15,675 nucleotides of DNA from Firmicutes bacterium UBA3910 (GTDB lineage: Bacteria; Bacillota; Limnochordia; Darwinibacteriales; Darwinibacteriaceae), in contig DGFC01000031.1 in NCBI GenBank assembly GCA_002391465.1, positions 1 to 15,675 on the forward strand. Direction: 5' to 3'. Shown here piece after piece: positions 1 to 7,054 of this stretch. How positions within the stretch are numbered: position 1 is the first letter of the stretch; each line of letters opens with the position of its first letter. The notes below the pieces were generated by a model. It saw nothing but the letters and a program-made list of their open reading frames with translations. It had not been told where the DNA came from and did not search any database. A program made the translations under genes and the position numbers.

Positions 1-19
1 AGATGTGTATAAGAGACAG
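1..19 (+). other. Nextera/Tn5 mosaic-end sequencing adapter (artefact)
   Basis: The first 19 bases are identical to the Nextera transposase adapter end (AGATGTGTATAAGAGACAG), which contains the Tn5 mosaic end. The matching reverse-complement fragment sits at the other end of the contig. This is library-preparation sequence, not genome; the left gene is truncated here for that reason. Confidence 0.97.
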
Positions 20-449
20 AGTCCGGGTTGTGTACATCCACCTGCAAATGGGGGAAGTTGGCTAAAACGTGGCCGCCAATAACCCTACTGATTTCAGGGG
101 AAGTGAGGGGAAAGGCCTTATTGGAGCGCCTTGTCTCCACTTTGAAGGTTTTGCCCTCTGTGTCAGCCACAACCGCAACAGCACCTGCTTTAATGTCATC
201 CAGGTCCAAATCCCGTTTCAGGACGGGGGAGACAGAGACGATACCGAACACGGACTGTAGCCTTTCGGCCAGTTCCCGCCAGTTGCCGTTAGTGGCCAAA
301 TAAATGCGGCCAAAGGTCTGGGTAAGGGGGCCGTGTTCTACCGATTCTAGCTTTTTGCGTATATTCTCCAAAAGGATGTTTTCAAACACTCGGCGGTTTT
401 TTCCCTTTAAACTCAACTCGCCGTAGCGGATTAAAAGCAGAGGATACAT
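20..449 (-). CDS. thiI: tRNA 4-thiouridine synthase ThiI, N-terminal part (cut by contig end)
   Basis: ThiI adenylates U8 of tRNA and inserts sulfur to give 4-thiouridine; in some bacteria it also feeds thiamine thiazole synthesis. About 143 codons are visible, starting MYPLLLIRYGELSLKGKNRR, the typical ThiI opening (RYGE-LSLKGKNR). Residues 1 to about 60 match the N-terminal ferredoxin-like domain. Residues about 60 to 143 match a THUMP RNA-binding domain, including ETRRSNKAFPLTSPEISRVI and a following GGHV. The catalytic PP-loop domain lies beyond the window, so whether a rhodanese domain is present cannot be told. The ATG at 449 is preceded by AGGAG at 456-460, which overlaps the TAA stop of the upstream cysteine desulfurase, so the two genes are almost certainly co-transcribed and coupled. 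The desulfurase would be the persulfide donor. Confidence 0.93.
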
Positions 450-459
450 ATATTTCTCC

Positions 460-1626
460 TTACATATAGATATTCCGGATCTCCTGCACCGTTTCTTCTA
501 AACTATAGCTGACGTAGTCTATTTGGTCAAGCGTAATCTGGGGTGACAGGCTGAAGCGGATGGCACTGAGCGCAAGTTCATGGGGGAGCTCAATCGCTTT
601 CAGGACATGGGAGACTCCCCGTCGGGATGAACAGGCTGCTCCCATGGATACGAAGATGCGTTTTTGCTCGAGGAAATGGACCAATACTTCGCCCCTAACT
701 CCGGGAAAACTGGCATTGATAATGTGCGGTGCCCCATCGGCTGGGCTGTTTATAACTGCATCATCGACAGCTTGGATACCTTCAATCAGAGCAGAACGGA
801 GTTTCAGGACGTGCTCCCTGTTTTCCTCCTGGCTCTGTACAGCCAGCCTGACTGCTCGGGTTAAGCCCACAATGGCTGGGACGTTTTCCGTTCCCGGCCG
901 GAGGCCGTTTTCTTGGCCGCCTCCAAACATGATGGGCCGCAGACCGACCCCACGCCGTGCGTAGAGCAAGCCTACCCCTTTGGGCCCGAACACCTTATGG
1001 CCGCTAAATGTGATCAGATCAGCGTTGAGGCGGGGTACCTCGAGGGGAACATTACCCAGGGCCTGGACAGCGTCTACGTGAAAGACAATTCTATGCTGCC
1101 TGCCTTGGTTAGCCTGCTTTACAATCTGTCCAACTTCCGCGATGGGCGCGATTGTTCCCAGCTCATTATTTACATACATAATGCTGATGATCTTAGTATC
1201 AGGCCGGATCAATTCGAGAACATTACTGGCATTTATCCTGCCGAATTGATCAACTTCCAAATAGCTTACGCTCCAGCCGCGGCTCTCCAGATGCTCTACC
1301 ACGTTGAGTACCGAGGAGTGCTCAATGGGAGTTGTTATAATGTGGCCCGGATTGCGCAATAAATAAGGAGAGTTGGCCGTGCCTAACAGGGCCAGGTTAT
1401 TGGCCTCGGTACCGCTCGCGGTGAAATAAAGTTCGCGGGGATTAACACCCAGAATCTCCGCTAACTGGGTGCGGCAGGAATTTACCGTCTTTTCCGCGGC
1501 AACTCCCCGCATGTGCGGTGAGGAAGGATTACCGTATTGAACGGACCAGTAGGGTTCCATAGCCTGAACCACCTCTTCCGCGACGGGAGTGGTGGCGCTG
1601 TTGTCCAAATAGATTTCCTTATCCAT
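460..1626 (-). CDS. Cysteine desulfurase (NifS/IscS family, NifZ-like partner of ThiI)
   Basis: PLP enzyme that removes sulfur from L-cysteine, giving alanine and an enzyme persulfide. The protein is 388 residues from MDKEIYLDNSATTPVAEEV, a normal length. Visible landmarks are the DNSATT start, His103 in IEHSS, Asp185 in the HVDAVQ block, the PLP lysine K211 in FSGHKVFGPKG, RPGTEN at 243-248, and the sulfur-accepting Cys332 in MGAACSSRRG. An in-frame ATG lies 7 codons upstream (1647), but its codons are the ribosome site itself: AGGAGG lies 7 nt before the ATG at 1626, so I choose 1626. Directly followed by thiI with stop and Shine-Dalgarno overlapping. B. subtilis nifZ-thiI has the same arrangement, where the desulfurase is dedicated to tRNA thiolation. 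A general Fe-S cluster role (iscS-like) cannot be excluded from sequence alone. Confidence 0.93.
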   Translation of the reverse strand: MDKEIYLDNSATTPVAEEVVQAMEPYWSVQYGNPSSPHMRGVAAEKTVNSCRTQLAEILGVNPRELYFTASGTEANNLALLGTANSPYLLRNPGHIITTPIEHSSVLNVVEHLESRGWSVSYLEVDQFGRINASNVLELIRPDTKIISIMYVNNELGTIAPIAEVGQIVKQANQGRQHRIVFHVDAVQALGNVPLEVPRLNADLITFSGHKVFGPKGVGLLYARRGVGLRPIMFGGGQENGLRPGTENVPAIVGLTRAVRLAVQSQEENREHVLKLRSALIEGIQAVDDAVINSPADGAPHIINASFPGVRGEVLVHFLEQKRIFVSMGAACSSRRGVSHVLKAIELPHELALSAIRFSLSPQITLDQIDYVSYSLEETVQEIRNIYM

Positions 1627-1711
1627 GTTCTGACCTCCTGCAGCCAATACTCTTCACCAACCCTTCCTTATTTCTAGTATTTATCCTTGTTTTCCTCTTT
1701 TTATCTCCCGT

Positions 1712-1723
1712 GGCAGTACTGCC
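1712..1723. repeat. Perfect 12-bp palindrome in the divergent intergenic region
   Basis: GGCAGTACTGCC is its own reverse complement. It lies between the cysteine desulfurase start (1626, minus) and the lipoprotein start (1913, plus), a position suited to an operator. No regulator is recognised and no strong promoter was found next to it; palindromes of this length do occur by chance. Confidence 0.3.
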
Positions 1724-1759
1724 GCAGCGCTGACATCTTTCCCATGGGGAGGACGCGTT

Positions 1760-1885
1760 ATGCAGGAGGGAGAAGGTAAAACTTTACTCAGGAGGGAAAG
1801 GGCGGTAGGGAAAATCCCCTCACTAGCGAAGTATATCCTACAGACAGGGTTCAGTTTTTTGTCCATAGCGTATGGTAGAACATAG
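1760..1885 (+). CDS. Possible 41-codon small ORF upstream of the lipoprotein (doubtful)
   Basis: ATG at 1760 follows GGAGG (1748-1752) at a good 7-nt spacing and opens 41 codons (MQEGEGKTLLRRERAVGKIP..., ending SIAYGRT) before TAG at 1883. The product is basic with no recognised domain. The stretch also holds two copies of CAGGAGGGA (1763-1771 and 1789-1797) and GCGAAGTATATCC at 1826-1838, so it could be a non-coding intergenic repeat that happens to stay open. It stops 27 nt before the lipoprotein ATG on the same strand. I give it low weight; conservation of amino acids rather than bases would decide. Confidence 0.2.
   Translation: MQEGEGKTLLRRERAVGKIPSLAKYILQTGFSFLSIAYGRT
1763..1797 (+). 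repeat. Two direct copies of CAGGAGGGA, 26 bp apart
   Basis: The unit CAGGAGGGA followed by an A/G-rich run occurs at 1763-1771 and 1789-1797. Each copy resembles a Shine-Dalgarno site but neither precedes a good start codon at normal distance. It may be part of a dispersed intergenic motif together with GCGAAGTATATCC downstream. Confidence 0.35.
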
Positions 1886-1912
1886 AGTTGATATTCTAGA
1901 GGGGGAAAACGA

Positions 1913-2620
1913 ATGAAACGGAAGCTCGTCTTGCTGTTGTTCGTTGCCGTATTCTTGGTGGGCTGTTCATCCTACCAACGGGAGATGGTCCCGCCTAAAG
2001 TGGATCTTGGCAGCTCCAGGCGAATTGCAGTCCTGTTCTTTGACAATCTAACGGATGATTATGCACTTGTTTATGAAGTGGAACAGCAGCTTGTAGAGCA
2101 GCTGGGAGTCTTTTACCAGGTCACTGACCCGCGGGAAGCGGATTGGGCCTTGGCAAGGGTTGGCTTGCGTCCCACAGAAGCTCCCAGCGCAGAACAGGCT
2201 AGGCGTTTGGGAGAACTGTTAGGTGTAGATGCTGTAATTATGGGAGAAGTATCCGGTTATTTCGAGCCCATTAATCAGACCCCGCCTTACATCGTGAAGA
2301 CCCGCGAGACGGAGGATGGTAAGATCGAGAATCTCTACGAGGTGACCAGAACTACCACCGTCCTGCTCAGCTTCACCGGCCGAGCCATTTCTACTAAGTC
2401 TGGAAACATGATCTACCGGGAGAGGGTCCAGTCTGAAAAAGTGGTGAACTCGAAGGTAAGTCTGCGTTGGTTCCCGCAAGGCAAAGAACCGACTGCCTGG
2501 GATGTTCCAACCAAGTCACGCATTGATGTGCCTGAGGCACGTCGTGCTGCGGTGCACGATGCCGTAGCCCAGTTTGTTGAGGATCTGCTGCCCACCTATG
2601 TCTGGCGCAGGGTTCAGTAA
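1913..2620 (+). CDS. CsgG/GNA1162-like envelope lipoprotein
   Basis: A 235-residue lipoprotein: positively charged start, hydrophobic segment, and lipobox LVGC with the lipidated Cys at residue 18. The mature part begins SSYQREMVPPK, then RRIAVLFFDNLTDDYALVYEVEQ, a pattern of the CsgG/LpoB/GNA1162 group (a beta strand 'IAVL-F-NLT' followed by a helix). LGELLGVDAVIMGEVSGYFEP fits the next strand of that fold, and the later VLLSFTGRAISTKSGNMIYRERV fits another. Members of this superfamily assemble in the outer membrane or periplasm (curli export, penicillin-binding-protein activation), but the exact function here is unknown. The start is supported by GAGGGGG shortly upstream of the ATG. No terminator separates it from metK, so some read-through into the metK leader is likely. 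The family assignment is from motif resemblance only. Confidence 0.75.
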   Translation: MKRKLVLLLFVAVFLVGCSSYQREMVPPKVDLGSSRRIAVLFFDNLTDDYALVYEVEQQLVEQLGVFYQVTDPREADWALARVGLRPTEAPSAEQARRLGELLGVDAVIMGEVSGYFEPINQTPPYIVKTRETEDGKIENLYEVTRTTTVLLSFTGRAISTKSGNMIYRERVQSEKVVNSKVSLRWFPQGKEPTAWDVPTKSRIDVPEARRAAVHDAVAQFVEDLLPTYVWRRVQ

Positions 2621-2631
2621 ATGGCTATCGG

Positions 2632-2661
2632 TTGACAGGCACCAGGCGGGAATGCTAAGAT
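2632..2661 (+). promoter_or_regulatory. Sigma-A promoter of metK
   Basis: TTGACA (2632-2637), 18-bp spacer, TAAGAT (2656-2661) with an extended -10 TG at 2653-2654. Transcription should start near 2668, just ahead of the SAM-I riboswitch. It begins 12 bp after the stop codon of the lipoprotein gene. Confidence 0.7.
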
Positions 2662-2679
2662 AAATAAGTGATAAAGCTA

Positions 2680-2783
2680 CTCATCGAGAGAGGCGGAGGG
2701 ACGGGCCCGATGAAGCCCAGCAACCAGCGGAGACGCCAGGTGCTAATTCCTGCAAAACCCGGAGCCGGGTTTTGAGAGATGGG
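2680..2783 (+). ncRNA. SAM-I (S-box) riboswitch of metK
   Basis: Carries the conserved S-box core in order: CATCGAGAGAGGCGGAGGGA, then GGCCCGATGAAGCCC, GCAACC, GGTGCTAATTCCTGC and a closing GAGAGATGGGG. P1 can form between CTCATC (2680-2685) and GATGGG (2778-2783). The P4 hairpin is ACCCGG-AG-CCGGGT. The aptamer binds S-adenosylmethionine. Placed before metK, SAM binding should favour the downstream terminator hairpin and lower synthesis of the enzyme that makes SAM. Confidence 0.96.
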
Positions 2784-2806
2784 GTGACATATTCTCTCAT
2801 GCAGTG

Positions 2807-2838
2807 ATCCTCTCTCGATTGGGAGAGGATTTACTTTG
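2807..2838 (+). terminator. Riboswitch expression-platform terminator before metK
   Basis: A 10-bp stem, ATCCTCTCTC (2807-2816) with GGGAGAGGAT (2821-2830), closes a GATT tetraloop (one G-U pair). The tail is TTACTTTGT, a poor U-tract broken by A, C and G. The left arm (2809-2819) is also an exact 11-nt complement of 2683-2693 at the start of the aptamer, giving a possible antiterminator pairing. The metK ribosome site (2845-2850) lies outside the hairpin, so control is probably by termination rather than by hiding the ribosome site. Confidence 0.75.
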
Positions 2839-2858
2839 TAATAAAGGTGGTAGTAAAG

Positions 2859-4040
2859 GTGAGGGAAAAGAGATATACATTTACGTCGGAATCGGTTACA
2901 GAAGGGCATCCCGACAAGGTCTGCGATCAGATTTCCGATGCGGTTCTCGATGCTATCCTTGAGTGTGATCCCAACGCTCGGGTGGCCTGTGAGACAGCCA
3001 TTACAACCGGCTTGGTTCTGATTATGGGTGAAATCAGCACCGACTGCTATGTGGATATACCCCGCATTGTGCGGGACGTGGTCCGTGACATTGGCTACGA
3101 CCGGGCGAAATACGGCTTTGATGCCGATACATGTGCAGTCCTTACTTCCATTGAGGAACAATCGCCCGATATAGCCATGGGTGTGAATACAGCTTTGGAG
3201 CAGCGCAGCGGTGAAGATGACGAAAACTCCCGCTTAGGTGCGGGCGATCAGGGCATTATGTTTGGCTATGCTGCAGATGAAACGCCTGAATACATGCCCA
3301 TGCCCATTACCCTTGCCCATCGTATGGCCAAGAGGCTCGCTGACGTGCGTAAGGACGGGACTTTGGATTATCTCCGTCCCGATGGCAAGACGCAGGTATC
3401 GGTGGCATATGATGATGAACATAGGCCTATTGCAGTTGAAAACATCATCGTCTCTGCCCAGCATCACCCCGATGTGACGCAGGAACAGATTTACCAGGAT
3501 ATCCTAGAACACGTAATTAAGCCGAGCATACCGGAGGATCTTTGGACGCCGGAAACCATCGTCTTGGTCAACCCCACCGGGCGGTTTGTTGTGGGTGGGC
3601 CTTTGGGCGATGCGGGCTTGACAGGCAGAAAGATCATCGTGGACACCTACGGCGGTTTCGGCCGCCATGGCGGAGGGGCCTTTTCCGGTAAGGATCCTTC
3701 CAAGGTAGACCGCTCCGCTTCCTATGCGGCGCGTTACGTAGCGAAGAATCTGGTTGCTGCAGGCTTGGCCAGGAGACTGGAAGTGCAGGTTGCGTACGCC
3801 ATTGGCGTTGCCCGCCCCGTATCCCTTTTTGTAAATTCCTTCGGGACAGGCATAATCCCCGATCGGGAAATAGAAGAGTTGGTTAGGGAGCACTTTGATC
3901 TACGTCCGGCGGCAATTATTCGGCAGTTCGATCTGCTGCGGCCCATTTACAGACAGGTGGCTGCCTACGGTCACTTCGGGCGGCCCGATTTGGACCTGCC
4001 TTGGGAGAGACTTGACAAGGTGGCTGAACTGAAAAAATAG
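2859..4040 (+). CDS. metK: S-adenosylmethionine synthetase
   Basis: Makes S-adenosylmethionine from methionine and ATP, releasing phosphate and pyrophosphate; cytoplasmic homotetramer in known bacteria. 393 residues, typical length. Motifs: [20 protein letters not shown] at 8-27 (catalytic His17, metal/ATP residues), [12 protein letters not shown] at 127-138, the P-loop-like [16 protein letters not shown] at 271-286, and [14 protein letters not shown] near 291. The reading frame is open from a GTG at 2847, but AGGTGG at 2845-2850 is best placed for the GTG at 2859 (8-nt gap), giving [13 protein letters not shown], which lines up with B. subtilis MetK. The upstream GTG would sit inside the ribosome site. 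Controlled by the SAM-I riboswitch and ended by the terminator at 4042. It works with metNIQ at 7091-9574, which import its substrate and share the same control. Confidence 0.97.
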   Translation: MREKRYTFTSESVTEGHPDKVCDQISDAVLDAILECDPNARVACETAITTGLVLIMGEISTDCYVDIPRIVRDVVRDIGYDRAKYGFDADTCAVLTSIEEQSPDIAMGVNTALEQRSGEDDENSRLGAGDQGIMFGYAADETPEYMPMPITLAHRMAKRLADVRKDGTLDYLRPDGKTQVSVAYDDEHRPIAVENIIVSAQHHPDVTQEQIYQDILEHVIKPSIPEDLWTPETIVLVNPTGRFVVGGPLGDAGLTGRKIIVDTYGGFGRHGGGAFSGKDPSKVDRSASYAARYVAKNLVAAGLARRLEVQVAYAIGVARPVSLFVNSFGTGIIPDREIEELVREHFDLRPAAIIRQFDLLRPIYRQVAAYGHFGRPDLDLPWERLDKVAELKK

Positions 4041-4041
4041 G

Positions 4042-4076
4042 AGACAGACGGCAAAGTGCCGTCTGTCTTTGTATTT
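4042..4076 (+). terminator. Intrinsic terminator of metK
   Basis: A 12-bp perfect stem, AGACAGACGGCA (4042-4053) and TGCCGTCTGTCT (4057-4068), with a 3-nt loop, followed by a T-rich tail (TTTGTATTT). It begins 1 bp after the metK stop codon. Confidence 0.9.
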
Positions 4077-4101
4077 AGAAAACAGAATGGTAATGGGGGA
4101 A

Positions 4102-4130
4102 TTGACAAACAATTGTCAGGTAATTATAAT
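4102..4130 (+). promoter_or_regulatory. Perfect-consensus sigma-A promoter with overlapping palindromic operator
   Basis: TTGACA (4102-4107), 17-bp spacer, TATAAT (4125-4130): both boxes and spacing are ideal. The -35 box is overlapped by the inverted repeat TGACAA-acaa-TTGTCA (4103-4118). The -10 box lies in the palindrome AATTATAATT (4122-4131). This drives the three-gene exported-protein operon that follows. A promoter this strong with a dyad over the -35 suggests control by a repressor that is not encoded here. Confidence 0.85.
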
Positions 4131-4164
4131 TTAAGCTGCGGGATCTATCGCAAGGAGGTAACAA

Positions 4165-4611
4165 ATGCATCATCGTTTGAAACTTCTCTTGTGCGTAGCA
4201 CTGCTCATTTTGGTTGTTGTCGTTCCGGCCTCAGCCGGAGTAGTAGTCCTGCAGGTTGAGGTACTGCCCGGTTTTGCGGTTGATGTCCCCAACAGGCTTG
4301 TATTCCCGCCTGTCGCCCCGGGACAGTTCAGCGAACAGAACCTCAATGTAACCGTTTGGGCCAATGCACCCTGGATACTCATGGCTACCATTCTAGATGG
4401 TGAGGATATGGCAGGCATCTTCGAGCATCGTTCGTTAGGTGGTTCTTGGACCAGACTAGGTTCAACCACATCGATAGTGTTTGAGAGCAGCAGCCCAACC
4501 GGTGCGGAGGGAGTTGAAATGAGTATTCCCTTCCGTTTCAGGGTAGATTACGGCGACGATCCTGGTGACTATACCGTAGAGATTGAACTGACGGTGGTGC
4601 CTGCAGCATGA
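4165..4611 (+). CDS. Small secreted all-beta protein, first gene of a three-gene export cassette
   Basis: 148 residues and not assigned to a known family. Residues 1-24 are a clear signal peptide (HHRLK, then LLLCVALLILVVVV, cleavage after PASA). The mature part, about 124 residues, is nearly all predicted beta: GVVVLQVEVLPGFAVDVPNRLVF, NVTVWANAPWILMATI, IPFRFRVDYGDDPGDYTVEIELTVVPAA. The ending 'DDPGDYTVEIELTV' resembles the last two strands of Ig-like or pilin-like sandwiches such as spore-coat-U/CsuA-type subunits. There are no cysteines in the mature part. It has a perfect Shine-Dalgarno site (AAGGAGGT, 4152-4159) and the strongest promoter in the window, as expected of a structural component made in quantity. 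Its stop overlaps the next start (ATGA). A pilus or surface-subunit role is inference from fold pattern and neighbours. Confidence 0.8.
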   Translation: MHHRLKLLLCVALLILVVVVPASAGVVVLQVEVLPGFAVDVPNRLVFPPVAPGQFSEQNLNVTVWANAPWILMATILDGEDMAGIFEHRSLGGSWTRLGSTTSIVFESSSPTGAEGVEMSIPFRFRVDYGDDPGDYTVEIELTVVPAA

Positions 4612-5048
4612 GGCGGGTAGTCATCTGTATAGTACTCCTTTTACTTACCACAGCGGCCTGTTCTGCTCGCCTGGCTGTTTCCCCCGTAATGATAAAGGCC
4701 AACGATGTGAAGGCCGGTGACCGCTTTCAGATTATGCTTGCCCAAACAGGTGAGGAGCCTACCAACATACGCCTCTCCTTGGCCCTGTTCTCTCGACAGC
4801 AGGATGGCAGCATTCTTTTCCTGGAAGACCACGCTTCTGTTGGTCGAGCAAGGGAGGTTCTGAGGATACCGGAAGAATCCTTTCTCCTCAATCCTAACGA
4901 ACAGAAGCTGATCGAGGTTGAGGTTGCGGAGGAAGATTTCTCCGATTTCTCCGGCGTCCTTTTTGCCAGGGCAGATCAAACGGGAATTCCCATTCGCTTT
5001 GCTGTTCTCTTCATGCTCTCTTCCCAGATGCAGGCGGGTGAGTTATGA
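4608..5048 (+). CDS. PapD-like periplasmic chaperone-like protein (single Ig domain)
   Basis: 146 residues. The N-terminus has an export signal (MRRVVICIVLLLLTTAACSA) that could be cleaved after ACSA, or be a non-standard lipobox (TAAC-S). The mature part RLAVSPVMIKANDVKAGDRF, then NIRLSLALFSRQQDGSILF, IPEESFLLNPNEQKLIEVEV and FSGVLFARADQTG, follows the strand order of the N-terminal Ig domain of PapD-type pilus chaperones ('SP..I..., SF.L.P.e.q.i.v.v'). Real PapD proteins have two domains and about 230 residues; only one domain is present here. WxL-interacting and other surface Ig domains share part of this pattern. Starts on the ATGA overlap with the preceding gene and ends on an ATGA overlap with the next, so the three products are made in step. 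A chaperone role is inference. Confidence 0.75.
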   Translation: MRRVVICIVLLLLTTAACSARLAVSPVMIKANDVKAGDRFQIMLAQTGEEPTNIRLSLALFSRQQDGSILFLEDHASVGRAREVLRIPEESFLLNPNEQKLIEVEVAEEDFSDFSGVLFARADQTGIPIRFAVLFMLSSQMQAGEL

Positions 5049-7045
5049 AGCGGCTGACGTTAATCACAATAGTTCTAATCTGCTGTGCCTCCTGCAGTGC
5101 AGAGCAGCCTATACTTGATTTCACATGCGGCCCGTTTAACGGGCCGTATCTTTTCACCCAGCGCTTTGATTTATGGGTGGAGAGCCCGGCCAACTGGCAG
5201 CTTTTTCTGCTGCCTGCGGCGGGTGTAACACTGGCTGCGCCCCATTGGCGGGGAACAGGATCCGGTCACGAGAGCAGGGTAATGGAGTTCGAGGTGAATG
5301 CTGGGATGCTGGGTGCAGGCCAGCATCGAATGGAATTGGCAGTGACGTTGGAGGGAGCCCAAGGGGTCCTTGGCCTTCCCGTCAAAGATCATTACTGGGT
5401 TCTGCCCCTGAACAATCCACAGGTCACCCTGATCACGGCTGGAGGCGAAGAGTTGGAACTGGCGGGCGAAGGGTGGACCCGTCTGGATGAGTGTCCGACG
5501 GGAATAATGTGGGCGAGAGACACAAGACCCGGGGGATTGTTGGCCCGAGCAAGTTCCATTGCTCAATACTCCGCTGGGAGCACCATGCGCTGGTTGACCC
5601 GCCCCTTCAAACTGGAGGCGGGGGAGAGGCGAGAAGTGGCTCTACTGTTTACAGGCCCCATGTCTGCTGGCGAACTGCACTTTATTGTCGATGGGGACAT
5701 TGACATCAGTGATGCTTGGTACCTAAACGGAGAGCCCATTACAGTACGGCGGATGAATACAAATGGGAAGGCCGTCATTCATCTCCCTTCGTTAGGTCCT
5801 GGCGAGCATGAACTGCGGGGTTTTGTCCAGGCGCTTCTCCCCAGTAAGGCCAAGACAGCCCATTTGCGAGCCCATCTATTGGAACAAGAAGCCGTATTGG
5901 CGATCCCAGTTGAACGGGATTGGTTTGACCTTTCCCACCACCATCTACTCAGCTTGTCAGCGGTGGACTCTCTCCAGGATCAGCCCATCCTTCTGCCCGA
6001 TGGAACGATCAACCGTGTCGGTGACGCTACCACGTTTGTGTTTGAAAGGGGAGGCTTAGCTCCACTAATCCCATTGAGTGACCCATCTGCGCCTGTGTGG
6101 GCTGGGCTTCCCTTGGAGCAAAGGTGGTTGGGGTGGGAGTCGAGTGCCAAGAGTTCTTCCTTTTTCCTGCCTGTTCTCGTCTGGGATGGCGAGCTTGACT
6201 GGCGAATAGTGGGGAAGCATAACGATTGGATGGTTGATTGGTCTGAACAACGGCGGCAGGTTGTGGGGAGTGTGGGCAGTCTTAAGTTTAAAGCAGGTGA
6301 TGGGCGACTGTCCTTACTGAGGCGGACCAATTATTACTGGGATGACTTAGGCTTTCGCTGGTGGGCTGGGTACCGGGGTACCGGTGCTGCCTGGCGTAGC
6401 GGAAGCTGGCGCGGTAGTGTGGAGATCCCAAGGACAGGATCCTTGCCCTTTTATTCTCTGCAGTACAGCGGTGGGAGTTGGCGGGCTCGGTTCAGTCGGG
6501 ATCAGGCTGCCTTGAGTTTTTTCGGCGAGTGTCTAACTTGGGGCCTAGACTTCAAAGGACAGACCGTTTGGCTGCAGGCCCAAGATGGGCTCTGGCGGTT
6601 TGATCTGGGTAGGGATGGACTTAAGCTGAGAGCAGGTGATGAAACGGGTGTCCTGTCTTTGACGGTTGACCCCCAGCGGGATTGGACACTGCGTTTGGCT
6701 GGTGAAAACCTTGAGGTATATGTGCAGCGTAGCGATTCGTTGGGCTTTCGTCTGCGTCTGCCCGTGTGGTCGGATAAACGGCAGGCGCTCACCACGTTTG
6801 CGGTTCAAGCTAGACGTGGATATCCGCTTTTTGAGCTTACCCATACCGAAGGTTATTGGTTATTTGAACGAACAGCGGCTTACCTCAGGGCAAGTATACG
6901 GGGAGCAGGTGCAGAAGACCGGTTCAATTACGGTGCCGGTTTGATCTACTCTCCCACACCAAGTTTGATGGGTAACCTGGACTGGGAACGGGAGCTGGGC
7001 TGGAGTGTGCGGGTAGGAATTGCACTGCCGCTCTTTACTCATTGA
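5045..7045 (+). CDS. Large exported Trp-rich protein, putative outer-membrane beta-barrel/usher-like
   Basis: 666 residues, no family recognised. Signal peptide MKRLTLITIVLICCASCSA, cleavage after residue 19, or CASC-S as an unusual lipobox. Residues about 20-300 look like consecutive beta-sandwich domains, with repeated 'GPGEHEL' and 'GAGQHRMEL' turns before strands. From about 410 to the end the sequence is a run of short alternating polar/hydrophobic strands with many Trp and Tyr and Gly/Asp turns (for example FRWWAGYRGTGAAWRSGSWR, RFDLGRDGLKLRAGDETGVL, LRLAGENLEVYVQRS). It ends GWSVRVGIALPLFTH, close to the amphipathic, Phe-bearing last strand of outer-membrane barrels. I count roughly 14-18 possible strands. 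Third in an ATGA-coupled operon after a small secreted protein and a PapD-like protein, so an usher or anchor role is possible. Ushers are usually longer, at about 800 residues. Could instead be a large surface-attached beta protein. Confidence 0.72.
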   Translation: MKRLTLITIVLICCASCSAEQPILDFTCGPFNGPYLFTQRFDLWVESPANWQLFLLPAAGVTLAAPHWRGTGSGHESRVMEFEVNAGMLGAGQHRMELAVTLEGAQGVLGLPVKDHYWVLPLNNPQVTLITAGGEELELAGEGWTRLDECPTGIMWARDTRPGGLLARASSIAQYSAGSTMRWLTRPFKLEAGERREVALLFTGPMSAGELHFIVDGDIDISDAWYLNGEPITVRRMNTNGKAVIHLPSLGPGEHELRGFVQALLPSKAKTAHLRAHLLEQEAVLAIPVERDWFDLSHHHLLSLSAVDSLQDQPILLPDGTINRVGDATTFVFERGGLAPLIPLSDPSAPVWAGLPLEQRWLGWESSAKSSSFFLPVLVWDGELDWRIVGKHNDWMVDWSEQRRQVVGSVGSLKFKAGDGRLSLLRRTNYYWDDLGFRWWAGYRGTGAAWRSGSWRGSVEIPRTGSLPFYSLQYSGGSWRARFSRDQAALSFFGECLTWGLDFKGQTVWLQAQDGLWRFDLGRDGLKLRAGDETGVLSLTVDPQRDWTLRLAGENLEVYVQRSDSLGFRLRLPVWSDKRQALTTFAVQARRGYPLFELTHTEGYWLFERTAAYLRASIRGAGAEDRFNYGAGLIYSPTPSLMGNLDWERELGWSVRVGIALPLFTH

Positions 7046-7054
7046 GAAAAGAAT

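Noticed and set aside
560..1362. Plus-strand ORFs of 66-149 codons opposite the cysteine desulfurase
   Set aside because: They lie antisense to a gene with clear catalytic motifs and encode nothing recognisable; shadows of GC-rich coding DNA.
1763..1838. Start of a CRISPR array
   Set aside because: Only two 9-bp copies without further regular spacing; no cas genes in the window.
1681..1866. 61-codon minus-strand ORF upstream of the cysteine desulfurase
   Set aside because: No good ribosome site, no recognisable domain, and it covers a palindrome and repeats; more likely chance.
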